64,000 nucleotides of DNA from Cryptosporangium phraense. GTDB lineage: Bacteria > Actinomycetota > Actinomycetes > Mycobacteriales > Cryptosporangiaceae. This document shows, piece by piece, positions 7,771 through 16,249 of this stretch (positions within the stretch are counted from its first letter, which is position 1; every line of letters starts with the position of its first letter). The position numbers were made by a program, and so were the translations under genes. The DNA lies in assembly GCF_006912135.1 (NCBI RefSeq), contig NZ_VIRS01000005.1, positions 186,001 to 250,000 on the forward strand. Direction: 5' to 3'. Under the pieces are notes generated by a model that saw only the letters and a list, made by a program, of their open reading frames with translations, ran no database searches and was not told where the DNA came from.

Positions 7771-8868
7771 GTGTTCCGCCTGCTCCGCTCGGCCTGGGAC
7801 GAGCCCCGCCCACCCGACGTCCCGCGCCGCACCCGCCGCGACTATGCGCTCGTCGCCGCGTTCGCCCTCGCCGTCCTGGCCGAAGCGGCCGCGAGGTCGA
7901 CCCTCGAGAACCGCGGGGCCACCACCGCGATCGCCCTCGCGCTCCTCCCGGCCCTGCTGATCCGCCGCGACCACCCGCTCGCGAGCGTCGTCATCGCCTT
8001 CGGGATCACCGGCCTGGCCGCACCGGTCATCGGCGGGGAACCCCGGCTGAGCGCGATGGTCTACCTGCTGTTCCTGCCGTACGCGCTGTACCGCTGGGGG
8101 TCGGGCGCCCAGATCGTCGTGGGGTCCGCGGTCGTCCTGGCGAAGCTCGCCTCCTCGCTGCTGGTCGCGGATTTCGGACCCACCGAGGCCGGCCAGGGCC
8201 TGGCCGTGCTGGTCGCGACCGCGGCCCTGGCGACGGCGTTCCGGTACCGGGCGAGTGCCCGCACGCGCGAACTGGCTCGGGCGCGGTCGTTCGAGCGCGA
8301 GCAGCTGGCCCGCGACCTGCACGACACCGTCGCCCACCACGTCTCGGCGATCGCGGTCCGGGCCCAGGCCGGGATCGCGGTTCCCGAGGCCGCGGTCGAG
8401 ACGCTCCGCGTCATCGAGGCCGAGGCCTCCCGCACCCTGGCCGAGATGCGCGCGATCGTCCGAACCCTGCGCGACGACGAGGTCGCGGATCGCGCCCCCC
8501 TACCCGGGCTCCCGGACGTCGCCGGGCTCGCCGACCGCCGCGCCGATCCGCCGGTCGACGTCGAGCTCGCGGACGTGAGCACGATCCCCACCCCGGTCGC
8601 CACCGCCCTGTACCGGCTGGCCCAGGAGTCGGTCACCAACGCCCGCCGGCACGCCCGCCGGGCAACCCGGATCGAGGTGCGGGTGACCGCCGACGACACG
8701 TCCGTCCACCTGCGCGTCCACGACGACGGGGAGCCCGCGACCGCGAACGGGACCGGCTACGGCCTGCGCGGGATGGCCGAGCGGGCCGCGCTGCTCGGCG
8801 GCTCGTGCGAGGCCGGCCCCGACCCGGAGCGTGGCTGGACCGTCACCGCCCGGCTGCCGCGCGCATGA
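7771..8868 (+). CDS. DesK/NarL-type sensor histidine kinase
   Basis: A 365-residue membrane kinase. The N-terminal half holds several hydrophobic helices (ALVAAFALAVLAEAA, AIALALLPALLI and others to about residue 165). The dimerisation/phosphoacceptor domain (HisKA_3) has the His in QLARDLHDTVAHHVSAIAV, and the ATPase domain follows with SVTNARRHA (N box) and GTGYGLRGMAERAALL (G box). It should autophosphorylate and pass phosphate to the response regulator whose gene overlaps its stop by 4 bases. The signal is unknown. The GTG start is 18 bases after the triple operator. Confidence 0.92.
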   Translation: MFRLLRSAWDEPRPPDVPRRTRRDYALVAAFALAVLAEAAARSTLENRGATTAIALALLPALLIRRDHPLASVVIAFGITGLAAPVIGGEPRLSAMVYLLFLPYALYRWGSGAQIVVGSAVVLAKLASSLLVADFGPTEAGQGLAVLVATAALATAFRYRASARTRELARARSFEREQLARDLHDTVAHHVSAIAVRAQAGIAVPEAAVETLRVIEAEASRTLAEMRAIVRTLRDDEVADRAPLPGLPDVAGLADRRADPPVDVELADVSTIPTPVATALYRLAQESVTNARRHARRATRIEVRVTADDTSVHLRVHDDGEPATANGTGYGLRGMAERAALLGGSCEAGPDPERGWTVTARLPRA

Positions 8869-9515
8869 CGATCCGCATCGTCGTCGCCGACGACCAGGAG
8901 ATCGTCCGCACCGGGCTGCGGATGATCCTCGACGCGCAGCCCGGCCTGGAGGTCGTCGGCGAAGCCGACAACGGCCGGCGGGCGGTCGAGCTGGCCCGCC
9001 GCCTGCGCCCCGACGTCTGTCTGTTCGACATCCGGATGCCGGTCCTCGACGGCATCGAGGCCACCCGCGCGCTGTCCGGTCCGGACGTCCCGGACCCGAT
9101 CCCGGTCGTCGTCATCACGACGTTCGACCTCGACGAGCACGTCTACGCGGCGCTGCGCGCCGGGGCCCGCGGGTTCCTGCTCAAGGACGCCGGTCCGGCC
9201 CTGCTCACGCAGGCCGTCACGGCCGCCGCCGACGGCGAGGCGCTGATCGCGCCCGCGGTCACCACCCGCCTGCTCAAGACTTTTTCCGACGCCGTCCCGG
9301 CGGCCAGAGCCCGGCAACCGATCGATCCGCTGACCGACCGGGAGGAGCAGGTGCTGGCCGCGGTCGCGCGCGGCCGGACCAACGCCGAGATCGCGGCCGA
9401 GCTGTTCGTGACGCTGTCCACCGTGAAGTCACACGTCGCGAGCCTGATGACGAAGCTCGGCGCCCGGAACCGCGTCGAGGTCGCGATCTGGGCCTACGAG
9501 ACCCAGCGCGTCTAG
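8865..9515 (+). CDS. NarL/LuxR-type response regulator
   Basis: A 216-residue two-domain regulator. The receiver domain has the acidic pair in VVADDQEIV, the phospho-Asp in LFDIRMPVLDG, Thr in ITTFD and Lys in FLLKDAG. The C-terminal LuxR HTH is LTDREEQVLAAVARGRTNAEIA with VKSHVASLMTKLGA. The start ATG overlaps the kinase TGA, so the pair is co-translated. Probable target: its own operon through the triple operator, though another regulator may bind there. Confidence 0.93.
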   Translation: MTIRIVVADDQEIVRTGLRMILDAQPGLEVVGEADNGRRAVELARRLRPDVCLFDIRMPVLDGIEATRALSGPDVPDPIPVVVITTFDLDEHVYAALRAGARGFLLKDAGPALLTQAVTAAADGEALIAPAVTTRLLKTFSDAVPAARARQPIDPLTDREEQVLAAVARGRTNAEIAAELFVTLSTVKSHVASLMTKLGARNRVEVAIWAYETQRV

Positions 9516-10048
9516 GGCCCGTCCGACGGTCGCGCGGACCTGTACGCGCCGCGTTCGACCAGGTTGCGCCGGCGGTAGACGACCGGGTCGAACGCCGCTG
9601 GCCGGCCTCCGGCCGAGCTTTTCCCGATGCGCCGGGCGACTCGATCGCAGTGCGCGACAATCACGATCTTGCGACGCCGCAGCGCGGCGCGGGTCGAGGG
9701 ATGCGAGTAGGCCTCGTCAGCCACGATCCGCTGCGGCCGCGTCCGCGCTCGCCCTGGGCGGGGCACCGAATCTCCTCCAGCAGCGGCTGGAACTGTGAGG
9801 TGCCGGCGGTCGGCCGGACGGCCCCGGCCATCCACGGCGAGGCCGATCGCGCTGCCCGGCCCGCCGCGAGACCGCCCGATCCCCTCGCCCTCGGCCCCGG
9901 GGACCGCGATGCCCGGCACGCGCGGCGCCGAGCCGATCGGCGGAGCCTCCACTTTTCGCCGCCTGAGGCCTGCGGCCCCCGCCGGCGGCCTGATGCGCAC
10001 GAACCACGCTGCACGCGATCCAGGATCCGATCCCAGATCGGTCGACAA
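9512..10048 (-). pseudogene. IS5-family transposase remnant
   Basis: One frame retains the recognisable order of an IS5-type DDE transposase: GEGIGRSRGG, then AVDGRGRP, then IVADEAYSHPSTRAALRRR (around one catalytic Asp), and GGRPAAFDPVVYRRRNLVER with the C-terminal Glu. The stretch between the second and third motifs is scrambled in this frame and continues better in another frame, and the N-terminal region is absent. The element is inactive and no terminal inverted repeats were found. It sits between two two-component operons. Confidence 0.65.
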
Positions 10049-10060
10049 TTCAGGCAGTAC

Positions 10061-10711
10061 CTAGTCGACGAGGCCGGCGCGGAAGGCGGCTATCGCCAGC
10101 TGGACGCGGTTCGTCGCGGCGAGTTTCTCGAACAGATGCGTGACGTGGCTCTTCACCGTGGCCTCGCTCATGTGCAGACTCGACGCGATGTCGGCGTTGG
10201 CGGCGCCCCGGCCGATCTCGATCAGCACCTCGCGCTCGCGGCCGGTCAGGTTCTCCAGGCGCGCGGCCGCGTCCCGGCGCCGGGAGCCGTCGTCGCCGGT
10301 GAAGCGGGTGATGACCTGGCGGGTGACGCTCGGCGAGAGGATCGCGTCGCCGGCCGCGGCCAGCCTCACCGCGCGCAGCAGCTCGGTCGGCGGGGTGTCC
10401 TTGAGCAGGAAGCCGTTGGCGCCGGCAGCCAGCGCGCGGAAGACGTCCTCGTCCGTGTTGAACGTCGTCAGCACGATGACCGCCGGCGAGTGCTCGCGTT
10501 CACGCAGGGCGCTGGTGGCCGCCACCCCGTCGAGGACCGGCATGCGCAGATCCATCAGCACGACGTCGGGCCGGTGCCGGACCACCGCGTCGAGCGCGGC
10601 CCGGCCGTCGTCGGCGTCGCCGACGACCGTGATGTCGTCCGCGGTCTCGAGGATCAGCCGCAGCCCGGTCCGGACCAGCGCCTCGTCGTCCACGAGCAGC
10701 ACCGAGGTCAC
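10061..10711 (-). CDS. NarL/LuxR-type response regulator
   Basis: A 216-residue response regulator: acidic pair LLVDDEALV, phospho-Asp VLMDLRMPVLDG, Thr in VLTTFN, Lys in FLLKDTPP, and a LuxR HTH (LTGREREVLIEIGRGAANAD with VKSHVTHLFEKL). The start is GTG at 10711, overlapping the TGA of the kinase gene by 4 bases, so the two form one operon. Similar in domain order to the pair at 7771-9515 but clearly a separate system. Regulon not evident. Confidence 0.93.
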   Translation of the reverse strand: MTSVLLVDDEALVRTGLRLILETADDITVVGDADDGRAALDAVVRHRPDVVLMDLRMPVLDGVAATSALREREHSPAVIVLTTFNTDEDVFRALAAGANGFLLKDTPPTELLRAVRLAAAGDAILSPSVTRQVITRFTGDDGSRRRDAAARLENLTGREREVLIEIGRGAANADIASSLHMSEATVKSHVTHLFEKLAATNRVQLAIAAFRAGLVD

Positions 10712-11928
10712 CGCGAAGCCTCCGCACTTCCGGACGCGGCCGGTCGCTCTTCCGCCGAGGGCGCCGCGACCGGCACGGTCGCCCGCACCCGCCACTCACC
10801 GTCCACCGCGCGAGCATCCCACTCGCCGTCCACCAGCCGGATGCGCTCGGCCAGGCCGACCAGCCCCGACCCGGACCCGGGCAGATCCAGCCCGCCCCCG
10901 GCCGACCGCGCCGACCCGGCCGACCCTGCGGACCCCGCCGACCCTGCCGGCCCGGCCAGCGCCCCGTCGGCCGGCGCGCCCTCGGCCGGCGCCCCCGCGG
11001 CCAGCGCGTTCACCACCGACACGGTGACGGCCGATTCGTCCCGGGCGACGACCACCCGCACCGCCGTGCCCGGCGCGTGCTTGCGGGCATTGGTGAGTCC
11101 CTCCTGGACGACCCGCTGGACGACCCGGGCGACCGGCGCGGGCAACTCCCCCGCCCGGTCGTCCAGCGTCACCTCCTGGCCGGCCCGGGTGGCGTCCGCG
11201 ACCAGCGTCGGCAGGCTGGCGGACGTCTCGATGCCGGTCTGCAGGATGCCGAGGACCGTGCGCAGCTCGGTCAGCGCCTCGCGCGCGGTCACCCGGATCA
11301 GACCCGCACCTTCGCGGACGCGGTCGGCGCCACCGTCCGCGGTCAGCTCGAGCGCGCCGGCGTGCAGCGCGATCAGCGAGACCTTGTGGGCGAGGACGTC
11401 GTGCATCTCGCGGGCGATCCGGTTGCGCTCGGCCGCCCGGGCCTGCTCGTCGTGGAACTGCCGCTCGGCGTCGGCCCGCTCGGCCCGCTCGCGCCAGGCC
11501 TCTTGCAGCTCACGCCGGGTCGCGATGTGCACGCCGAGCCCGACGATCACCGTGACGCCGACGGCGAAGTACGCCGCGTCCCAGGCCGGGAAACGCCCGG
11601 CGTCGGTCCACGACCAGCCGACCGCCCCGGCCCAGCCGACCACCCCGAGCAACGCGGCCGACCGCCGCGAGGCGTAGGCGCCGGCGCCGTACAGCGCGAC
11701 GAGCAGCGGGCCGGGGTTGCCGGAGAACACGTACCCGAGCGCCCCGGCCACCACCGCGACCTGCGGCCGGCCGCGCCGCCACCACAGCGCGACGCTCGCC
11801 GCCGCGCCGGAGGCCGCGACGACCGGCAACGGCAGCACCGACCACGGGGTCTTGACCGCCAGCGCCGTGAGGAACAGACACCCGGCGACGATCAGCCCGT
11901 CGGCGATCCGCGGGTCGTTCTTCGTCAT
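10708..11928 (-). CDS. DesK/NarL-type sensor histidine kinase
   Basis: A 406-residue kinase. N-terminal hydrophobic helices (LIVAGCLFLTALAV, VVGWAGAVGW, YFAVGVTVIVGLGVHI) are followed by a coiled linker and HisKA_3 with the phospho-His in RNRIAREMHDVLAHKVSLIA. The ATPase domain has QEGLTNARKHAPGTAV (N box) and GSGLVGLAERIRLVDGEW (G box). Between them is a low-complexity Gly/Ala/Ser insertion encoded by near-repeats at about 10895-10995, longer than is usual here. ATG 11928 was chosen because it directly precedes the first membrane helix. Operon with the response regulator. Confidence 0.92.
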   Translation of the reverse strand: MTKNDPRIADGLIVAGCLFLTALAVKTPWSVLPLPVVAASGAAASVALWWRRGRPQVAVVAGALGYVFSGNPGPLLVALYGAGAYASRRSAALLGVVGWAGAVGWSWTDAGRFPAWDAAYFAVGVTVIVGLGVHIATRRELQEAWRERAERADAERQFHDEQARAAERNRIAREMHDVLAHKVSLIALHAGALELTADGGADRVREGAGLIRVTAREALTELRTVLGILQTGIETSASLPTLVADATRAGQEVTLDDRAGELPAPVARVVQRVVQEGLTNARKHAPGTAVRVVVARDESAVTVSVVNALAAGAPAEGAPADGALAGPAGSAGSAGSAGSARSAGGGLDLPGSGSGLVGLAERIRLVDGEWDARAVDGEWRVRATVPVAAPSAEERPAASGSAEASR

Positions 11929-12087
11929 GACGGCAGCGTAGGCAGCGCGAACACCGGGTTCATGGGACCGCGGTCGACGATCGTCTCCGACTTTCGTCGA
12001 GGGTGAGCGGCGACCGCGCGGCGATGTGTGTCCACCCCGGACCTCGCGACGCTGTGTCCCGACCGCGACGACGCAAGGAGACACACC

Positions 12088-13926
12088 ATGTTCGCGAAGC
12101 TCGCAGGCCTCGTCCTCACGGCCGCCGTCGGCACCGGCGTGCTCGCGGCGGTACCCGCACAGGCCGCCGCCCCCACCTGCACGCCGGCCACGGCCACCGC
12201 GGTCGCCGACTACCTGGACCACTCGGTGCCCGCCGGGCTGAAGAAGGCCGGCACCCCGGGCGCCGTCGTCTCGGTGGTCTCCGGCGACCGGACGATCTAC
12301 CGCCGCGGCTTCGGCCGGGCCGACGTCGAGAAGGACGTGCCGATGGACCCGGCGACGTCCGGCGTCCGCATCGCGTCGATCACCAAGTTGTTCACCGCGA
12401 CAGCGGTGATGCAGCAGGTCGAGGCGGGCCGCCTCGACCTCGACGCGGACGTGAACACCTACCTGAAGACGTTCCGGATCCCCAGGACCTACCCGAAGCC
12501 GATCACGCTGCGGAACCTCCTGACGCACACCGCGGGGTTCCAGGACCAGATCATGGGGACCGGGGCGCGGACGGCCGAGGACGTGCCTCCGCTCGGCGAG
12601 TACCTGGCCCACCACATCCCGGCCCGGATCCGGCCACCGGGCGTGGTGTCGGCGTACTCGAACTACGGGGCCGCGCTGGCCGGGTACGTCGTCACCCAGG
12701 TCAGCGGGGAGCCGTACGACCGGTACGTCCAGAAGCACATCCTGGATCCGCTCGGGATGACCCACACGACCGCGTCCGAGCCGGGGCCGGCCTCGATCGT
12801 CGCCGACCGGGCGGTGAGCTACGCCGACCACCAGCGGGTGCCGTTCGAGTTCGACCCGATGACCCCGGACGGGTCGATCACCGCGACCGCCGACGACATG
12901 GCCAGGTTCCTGAGCGCGCAGCTCAACCAGGGCCGGGGCATCCTCTCGCCGGAGGCGGCCGCGACCCTGCACGCGAAGACGTTCGCGGCCGACCCGCGGC
13001 TCGGCGGCTACGCGCTCGGCTTCATGAACAAGACCTGGAACGGCCACCGGATCCTGATGCACGACGGCGGCTGGGAAGGCTTCCTCAGCGTGCTGGTGAT
13101 GATCCCGGACTGCCACCTCGGGGTGTTCCTGTCGCTGAACTCGATCGAAGGCGGCGAGAGCTTCGGCGACGTGCTGAACGGTTTCGTCGACCGGTTCGCG
13201 CCCGGGTCCAACCCGCCGGTGACCGGTCCGTCGACCGCCGCCCCGGAGCCGGGGTTCTACGCCGCGACGCGGCGCAACGCCTCCGGCGTCGAGAAGATCC
13301 TCACGCTCCTCAACACCGGCCGTCTGACGGTGCGGGACGACGGGTCGGTCCGCTTCCGGAACAAGACGTGGACGCCGGCCGGCCGCGGTCTGTACGTCGA
13401 CGACGACGATCACCTGGTTGCGTTCGAGCGGGACGGGGTGCGGTACGTGGGTACCGACGGGCCGACGTTCGAGCGGCTGGGTACGCCGTCCACGTTGCCG
13501 TTCAACCTCGGGGTGCTGCTGGCCTTCGCGGTGCTGGCGCTGTCCGCGCTGGTGGTGCCGGTGAGCGGGCTCGTACGGAGGCTGCGCAAACGGACGCGGG
13601 GCAGTGCGCGGTGGCGGGTGTCGCGGGGGCTGGCGGCCGGGTCGGCGCTGGTCGGGCTGGGTTTCCTGATCTCGTTGGCGTTGGCTCTGTTCGGGGACGT
13701 CAGCGACTACCTGTACGGGCCGCCGCTGGTGTTCGAGCTGATCCTGCTGCTGCCGGTGCTGGCGCTGGGGCTGGCCGCCGGGGCGCTCGGGACGACGGTG
13801 TGGGGCTGGCGCGGGGCCGGGGCCGGGGTGGTGGCCCGGGTGCACCAGGTGCTGCTGCTCGGCGGGCTGGCCGCGCTGGCCTGGTTCTGCTGGACCTGGA
13901 ACCTGATCGGCTGGCAGTTCAACTAG
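12088..13926 (+). CDS. Secreted/membrane serine hydrolase, beta-lactamase family
   Basis: A 612-residue protein of the class C beta-lactamase/penicillin-binding-protein-like superfamily. There is a signal peptide (FAKLAGLVLTAAVGTGVLAA, cleaved near AQA-AAP), then the catalytic SxxK in ASITKLF, YxN in AYSNYG and a HxG-type motif in HDGGWEG. The C-terminal 150 residues hold about four hydrophobic helices, anchoring the enzyme in the membrane. Such proteins may act as D-amino-peptidases, esterases or carboxypeptidases; the substrate is unknown. ATG 12088 has AAGGAG seven bases upstream. The 3' end overlaps the convergent MFS gene by 4 bases. Confidence 0.87.
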   Translation: MFAKLAGLVLTAAVGTGVLAAVPAQAAAPTCTPATATAVADYLDHSVPAGLKKAGTPGAVVSVVSGDRTIYRRGFGRADVEKDVPMDPATSGVRIASITKLFTATAVMQQVEAGRLDLDADVNTYLKTFRIPRTYPKPITLRNLLTHTAGFQDQIMGTGARTAEDVPPLGEYLAHHIPARIRPPGVVSAYSNYGAALAGYVVTQVSGEPYDRYVQKHILDPLGMTHTTASEPGPASIVADRAVSYADHQRVPFEFDPMTPDGSITATADDMARFLSAQLNQGRGILSPEAAATLHAKTFAADPRLGGYALGFMNKTWNGHRILMHDGGWEGFLSVLVMIPDCHLGVFLSLNSIEGGESFGDVLNGFVDRFAPGSNPPVTGPSTAAPEPGFYAATRRNASGVEKILTLLNTGRLTVRDDGSVRFRNKTWTPAGRGLYVDDDDHLVAFERDGVRYVGTDGPTFERLGTPSTLPFNLGVLLAFAVLALSALVVPVSGLVRRLRKRTRGSARWRVSRGLAAGSALVGLGFLISLALALFGDVSDYLYGPPLVFELILLLPVLALGLAAGALGTTVWGWRGAGAGVVARVHQVLLLGGLAALAWFCWTWNLIGWQFN

Positions 13927-15164
13927 ACGGAGTGCAGGGGTCGTCGCAGGGCGATGGCCAGTAGGACGGCGGTGGCGCCCGCGATGCTGATCGCGAGCGC
14001 CACCGTCGTCGTCTGCGTGATCAGGCCGAAGAGGGCCGGGCCGAGGCCCTGGAACGTCATCAGGCCGGCCGAGAGCAGGCCGAAGGCCTGGCCGCGACGG
14101 TCCTCGGGGACGGCGTCGAGGAAGCGGCGCTGGAGGCCGAGCGAGGCGGCGTAGCCGCCGCCGGTGAGCAGCAGCAGGGCGGCGGCGAGCGGGAGCGGTG
14201 GCTCGATCGCGAACACGAGCAGCGGGACGCCGAGCAGGGCCACGAGCGGGAGCACGAGGCGCTCGCGGACGGGCGGGGCGACGAGGCGGGCGACGACGAT
14301 GTCGCCGATCATCATGCCGATCGGGGAACAGGCGAGGAGGAGTCCGCCGGAGCCGGTCGGGAAGTGCCGCACCTCGGCGTACGGGATGAGGAGCGCCTCG
14401 CCGCCGGTGCCCACGGCCGGCGGGAGCCACTGCGCCAGCATCAGCACCCGGACCCGGCGATCCCCGAGCAGCGCCCTGGCCCCCGCCCAACTGGTCGCCC
14501 GCGCGCCGCCGGAGCCGACGGGGGCGGGGCCGACGGGGGCGGGGCCGACGGGGGCGGGGCCGCCGGGCGCGGCGGTGGCGGGGCGGAGGCCGTGCCAGGA
14601 CCAGGCCGCCGCTACCAGGTGGCAAGCGGCCGTGACGTACAAGGCGCCCTGCGGGCTGAGCACCGCGACGGCGGCGGCGCCGGCGGCCAGGCCCAACAGC
14701 TGGGCGGCCGACGACGCGACCGTGGCCAGCGAGCGCCCGAGAACGTACGCATCGCCCTCCAGGACCTCGGCGATCAGCCGATTCCCGGCCCCGGTAGCCA
14801 CCGGAGTGAACAGCGCGACGCCCCCCACGAGCGCCAACGTCGCCGCGACCGGCGGATGCCCGAACGCGATCACCCCGGCCGCCGCGGCCTCGACGAGAAA
14901 CCCACCCACCACCAACGCCCGGGCCGGATACCGATCGGCCAGCGCCCCGAACCCGACCGCCCCGATCGCCTGCGGCACGAACCCGATCCCGAACGTCACC
15001 GCGGCCAGCAACGGCGACCCGGTGCTGGCGAACACCAGCGTCGAGAGCGCCACCATCCGCAGCGTGTCGGCCGCGATCCCGAGCGTCCGGGTGAGGAACA
15101 ACGTCCGGAACGCGGGCTGCGCGAGCACCTCGCGATAGGTCGCACGATCGGTCCGGGTGGCCAC
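13923..15164 (-). CDS. MFS transporter (drug-efflux type)
   Basis: A 413-residue major facilitator protein with about twelve hydrophobic segments and the loop motif GALADRYPARALVVGG after helix 2. It resembles enterobactin exporter/macrolide efflux-type MFS proteins (MFS_3 group). The central cytoplasmic loop contains PAPVG repeats from a triple 15-base DNA repeat. The start is GTG 15164. It is divergent from the ArsR-like regulator at 15230, which probably controls it. Substrate unknown. Confidence 0.88.
   Translation of the reverse strand: MATRTDRATYREVLAQPAFRTLFLTRTLGIAADTLRMVALSTLVFASTGSPLLAAVTFGIGFVPQAIGAVGFGALADRYPARALVVGGFLVEAAAAGVIAFGHPPVAATLALVGGVALFTPVATGAGNRLIAEVLEGDAYVLGRSLATVASSAAQLLGLAAGAAAVAVLSPQGALYVTAACHLVAAAWSWHGLRPATAAPGGPAPVGPAPVGPAPVGSGGARATSWAGARALLGDRRVRVLMLAQWLPPAVGTGGEALLIPYAEVRHFPTGSGGLLLACSPIGMMIGDIVVARLVAPPVRERLVLPLVALLGVPLLVFAIEPPLPLAAALLLLTGGGYAASLGLQRRFLDAVPEDRRGQAFGLLSAGLMTFQGLGPALFGLITQTTTVALAISIAGATAVLLAIALRRPLHSV
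14517..14561 (-). repeat. Triple 15-base tandem repeat inside the MFS gene
   Basis: Three exact tandem copies of a 15-base unit (gacgggggcggggcc on the + strand), coding for PVGPA-type repeats in the central loop of the MFS protein. In-frame, so copy-number change would only lengthen or shorten the loop. Confidence 0.85.
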
Positions 15165-15229
15165 GCTCCCAGTCTCGGCCGCTCCCCGCAGGCTCCCAAT
15201 TGTTTCGCCGTCCGACGTAACGTCGAGCC

Positions 15230-16213
15230 GTGATCCGGATCGAGCTGACCGCCGACGACCTGCTCCGGAGCCGGTTCGCGCTGTCGCCGACGTTCGAGCT
15301 GGACGGCCTGCTCCGGGCGCTGTCCGGGCTGTCGCGGGTGCGCCTGCCGACCGGGCTGGCCGCGCGGGCCCGGCCGGTCTACCGGCGGCTGCTCGCCGAG
15401 ACCGACCTCCCGGCGATCCTGGCCCTGCAGTCGGCCCACCGGGGCGCGAACTTCCTCGCCCCACCGCCCCGGACGCTCGCGCAGACCTGGGACGACGAGC
15501 TCGAAGCGGTCCGCGCCGCCCCGCCCGACGCCGTCCGGGCCGACATCGAGGAGTGCCTGGCCCGGCGTCCGGCGCGCGCCCCCGCGGTGCTCGCCGTCCT
15601 CGGCGCCGACGACGTCCAGGACCGGCTGGCCCGGACGCTCGACCGGGCCTGGCGCGAGCTGCTGGCCCCGGAATGGCTCCGGCTGCGCGCGATCTGCGAA
15701 CGCGACGTCCTCCATCGCGCCGGGCGGCTGGGCCGAGCCGGCTGGGCGGCCGCTTTCGAGGACCTCCACCGCCAGGTCCGCTGGAAGGACGGCGGTCTGG
15801 AGATCGTCCGCCGCAGCGGCGGCCGGCAGGTCGTCACCGCAGATGGGCGAGGACTGCTGCTGGTGCCGTCGGTGTTCGTCTGGCCGGGCGTCGCGGTGCA
15901 CACCGACGATCCGTGGCCGCGGGCGCTGGTCTATCCGACGCGCGGCAGCGCGGCGCTCTGGCACCACGCGCCACCGTCGCCCGAGGCCCTCGGTGACCTA
16001 CTCGGACGCTCGCGCGCCCAGCTGCTCACCGCGCTGGACGAACCGGCGAGCACCACCCAGCTCGCGCACGGGCTCGGCCTGGCGCTGGGTGCCGTCGGCG
16101 ACCACCTGGCGGTCCTGCGCCGGGCCGGTCTGGTCGACCGGGCCCGCTCCGGCCGCTCCGTCCTCTATCGACGTACGCCCCTGGCCGAGGCCCTGCTGGC
16201 CGGCGCCGAATGA
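15230..16213 (+). CDS. ArsR-like winged-helix regulator with N-terminal DUF5937-type domain
   Basis: A 327-residue protein. The C-terminal 80 residues form a winged helix (SRAQLLTALDEPASTTQLAHGL, GAVGDHLAVLRRAGLVDRAR). The first 240 residues are a conserved domain seen in actinobacterial regulators annotated DUF5937 (starting MIRIELTADDLLRSRFALSP). The GTG start lies 6 bases after a TAACGT -10-like hexamer (15218-15223), which suggests a leaderless message. Divergent from the MFS exporter, its likely target; the ligand may be the exported compound. Confidence 0.88.
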   Translation: MIRIELTADDLLRSRFALSPTFELDGLLRALSGLSRVRLPTGLAARARPVYRRLLAETDLPAILALQSAHRGANFLAPPPRTLAQTWDDELEAVRAAPPDAVRADIEECLARRPARAPAVLAVLGADDVQDRLARTLDRAWRELLAPEWLRLRAICERDVLHRAGRLGRAGWAAAFEDLHRQVRWKDGGLEIVRRSGGRQVVTADGRGLLLVPSVFVWPGVAVHTDDPWPRALVYPTRGSAALWHHAPPSPEALGDLLGRSRAQLLTALDEPASTTQLAHGLGLALGAVGDHLAVLRRAGLVDRARSGRSVLYRRTPLAEALLAGAE

Positions 16214-16232
16214 ACGAGGGATCGGAACCGAC

Positions 16233-16247
16233 GCGGGCTGGGCCCGC
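16233..16247. terminator. Short hairpin between convergent genes
   Basis: GCGGGC-TGG-GCCCGC (6-bp stem, 3-base loop) lies between the stops of the ArsR-like regulator and the esterase. A weak candidate bidirectional terminator. Confidence 0.4.
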
Positions 16248-16249
16248 AG

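Noticed and set aside
14517-14561. CRISPR-like array
   Set aside because: Tandem 15-base units without spacers, in frame within a coding gene.
10708-14625. 1305-residue open frame on the - strand
   Set aside because: Only the last 406 codons (the sensor kinase) are real; the rest is antisense to the serine hydrolase and MFS region.
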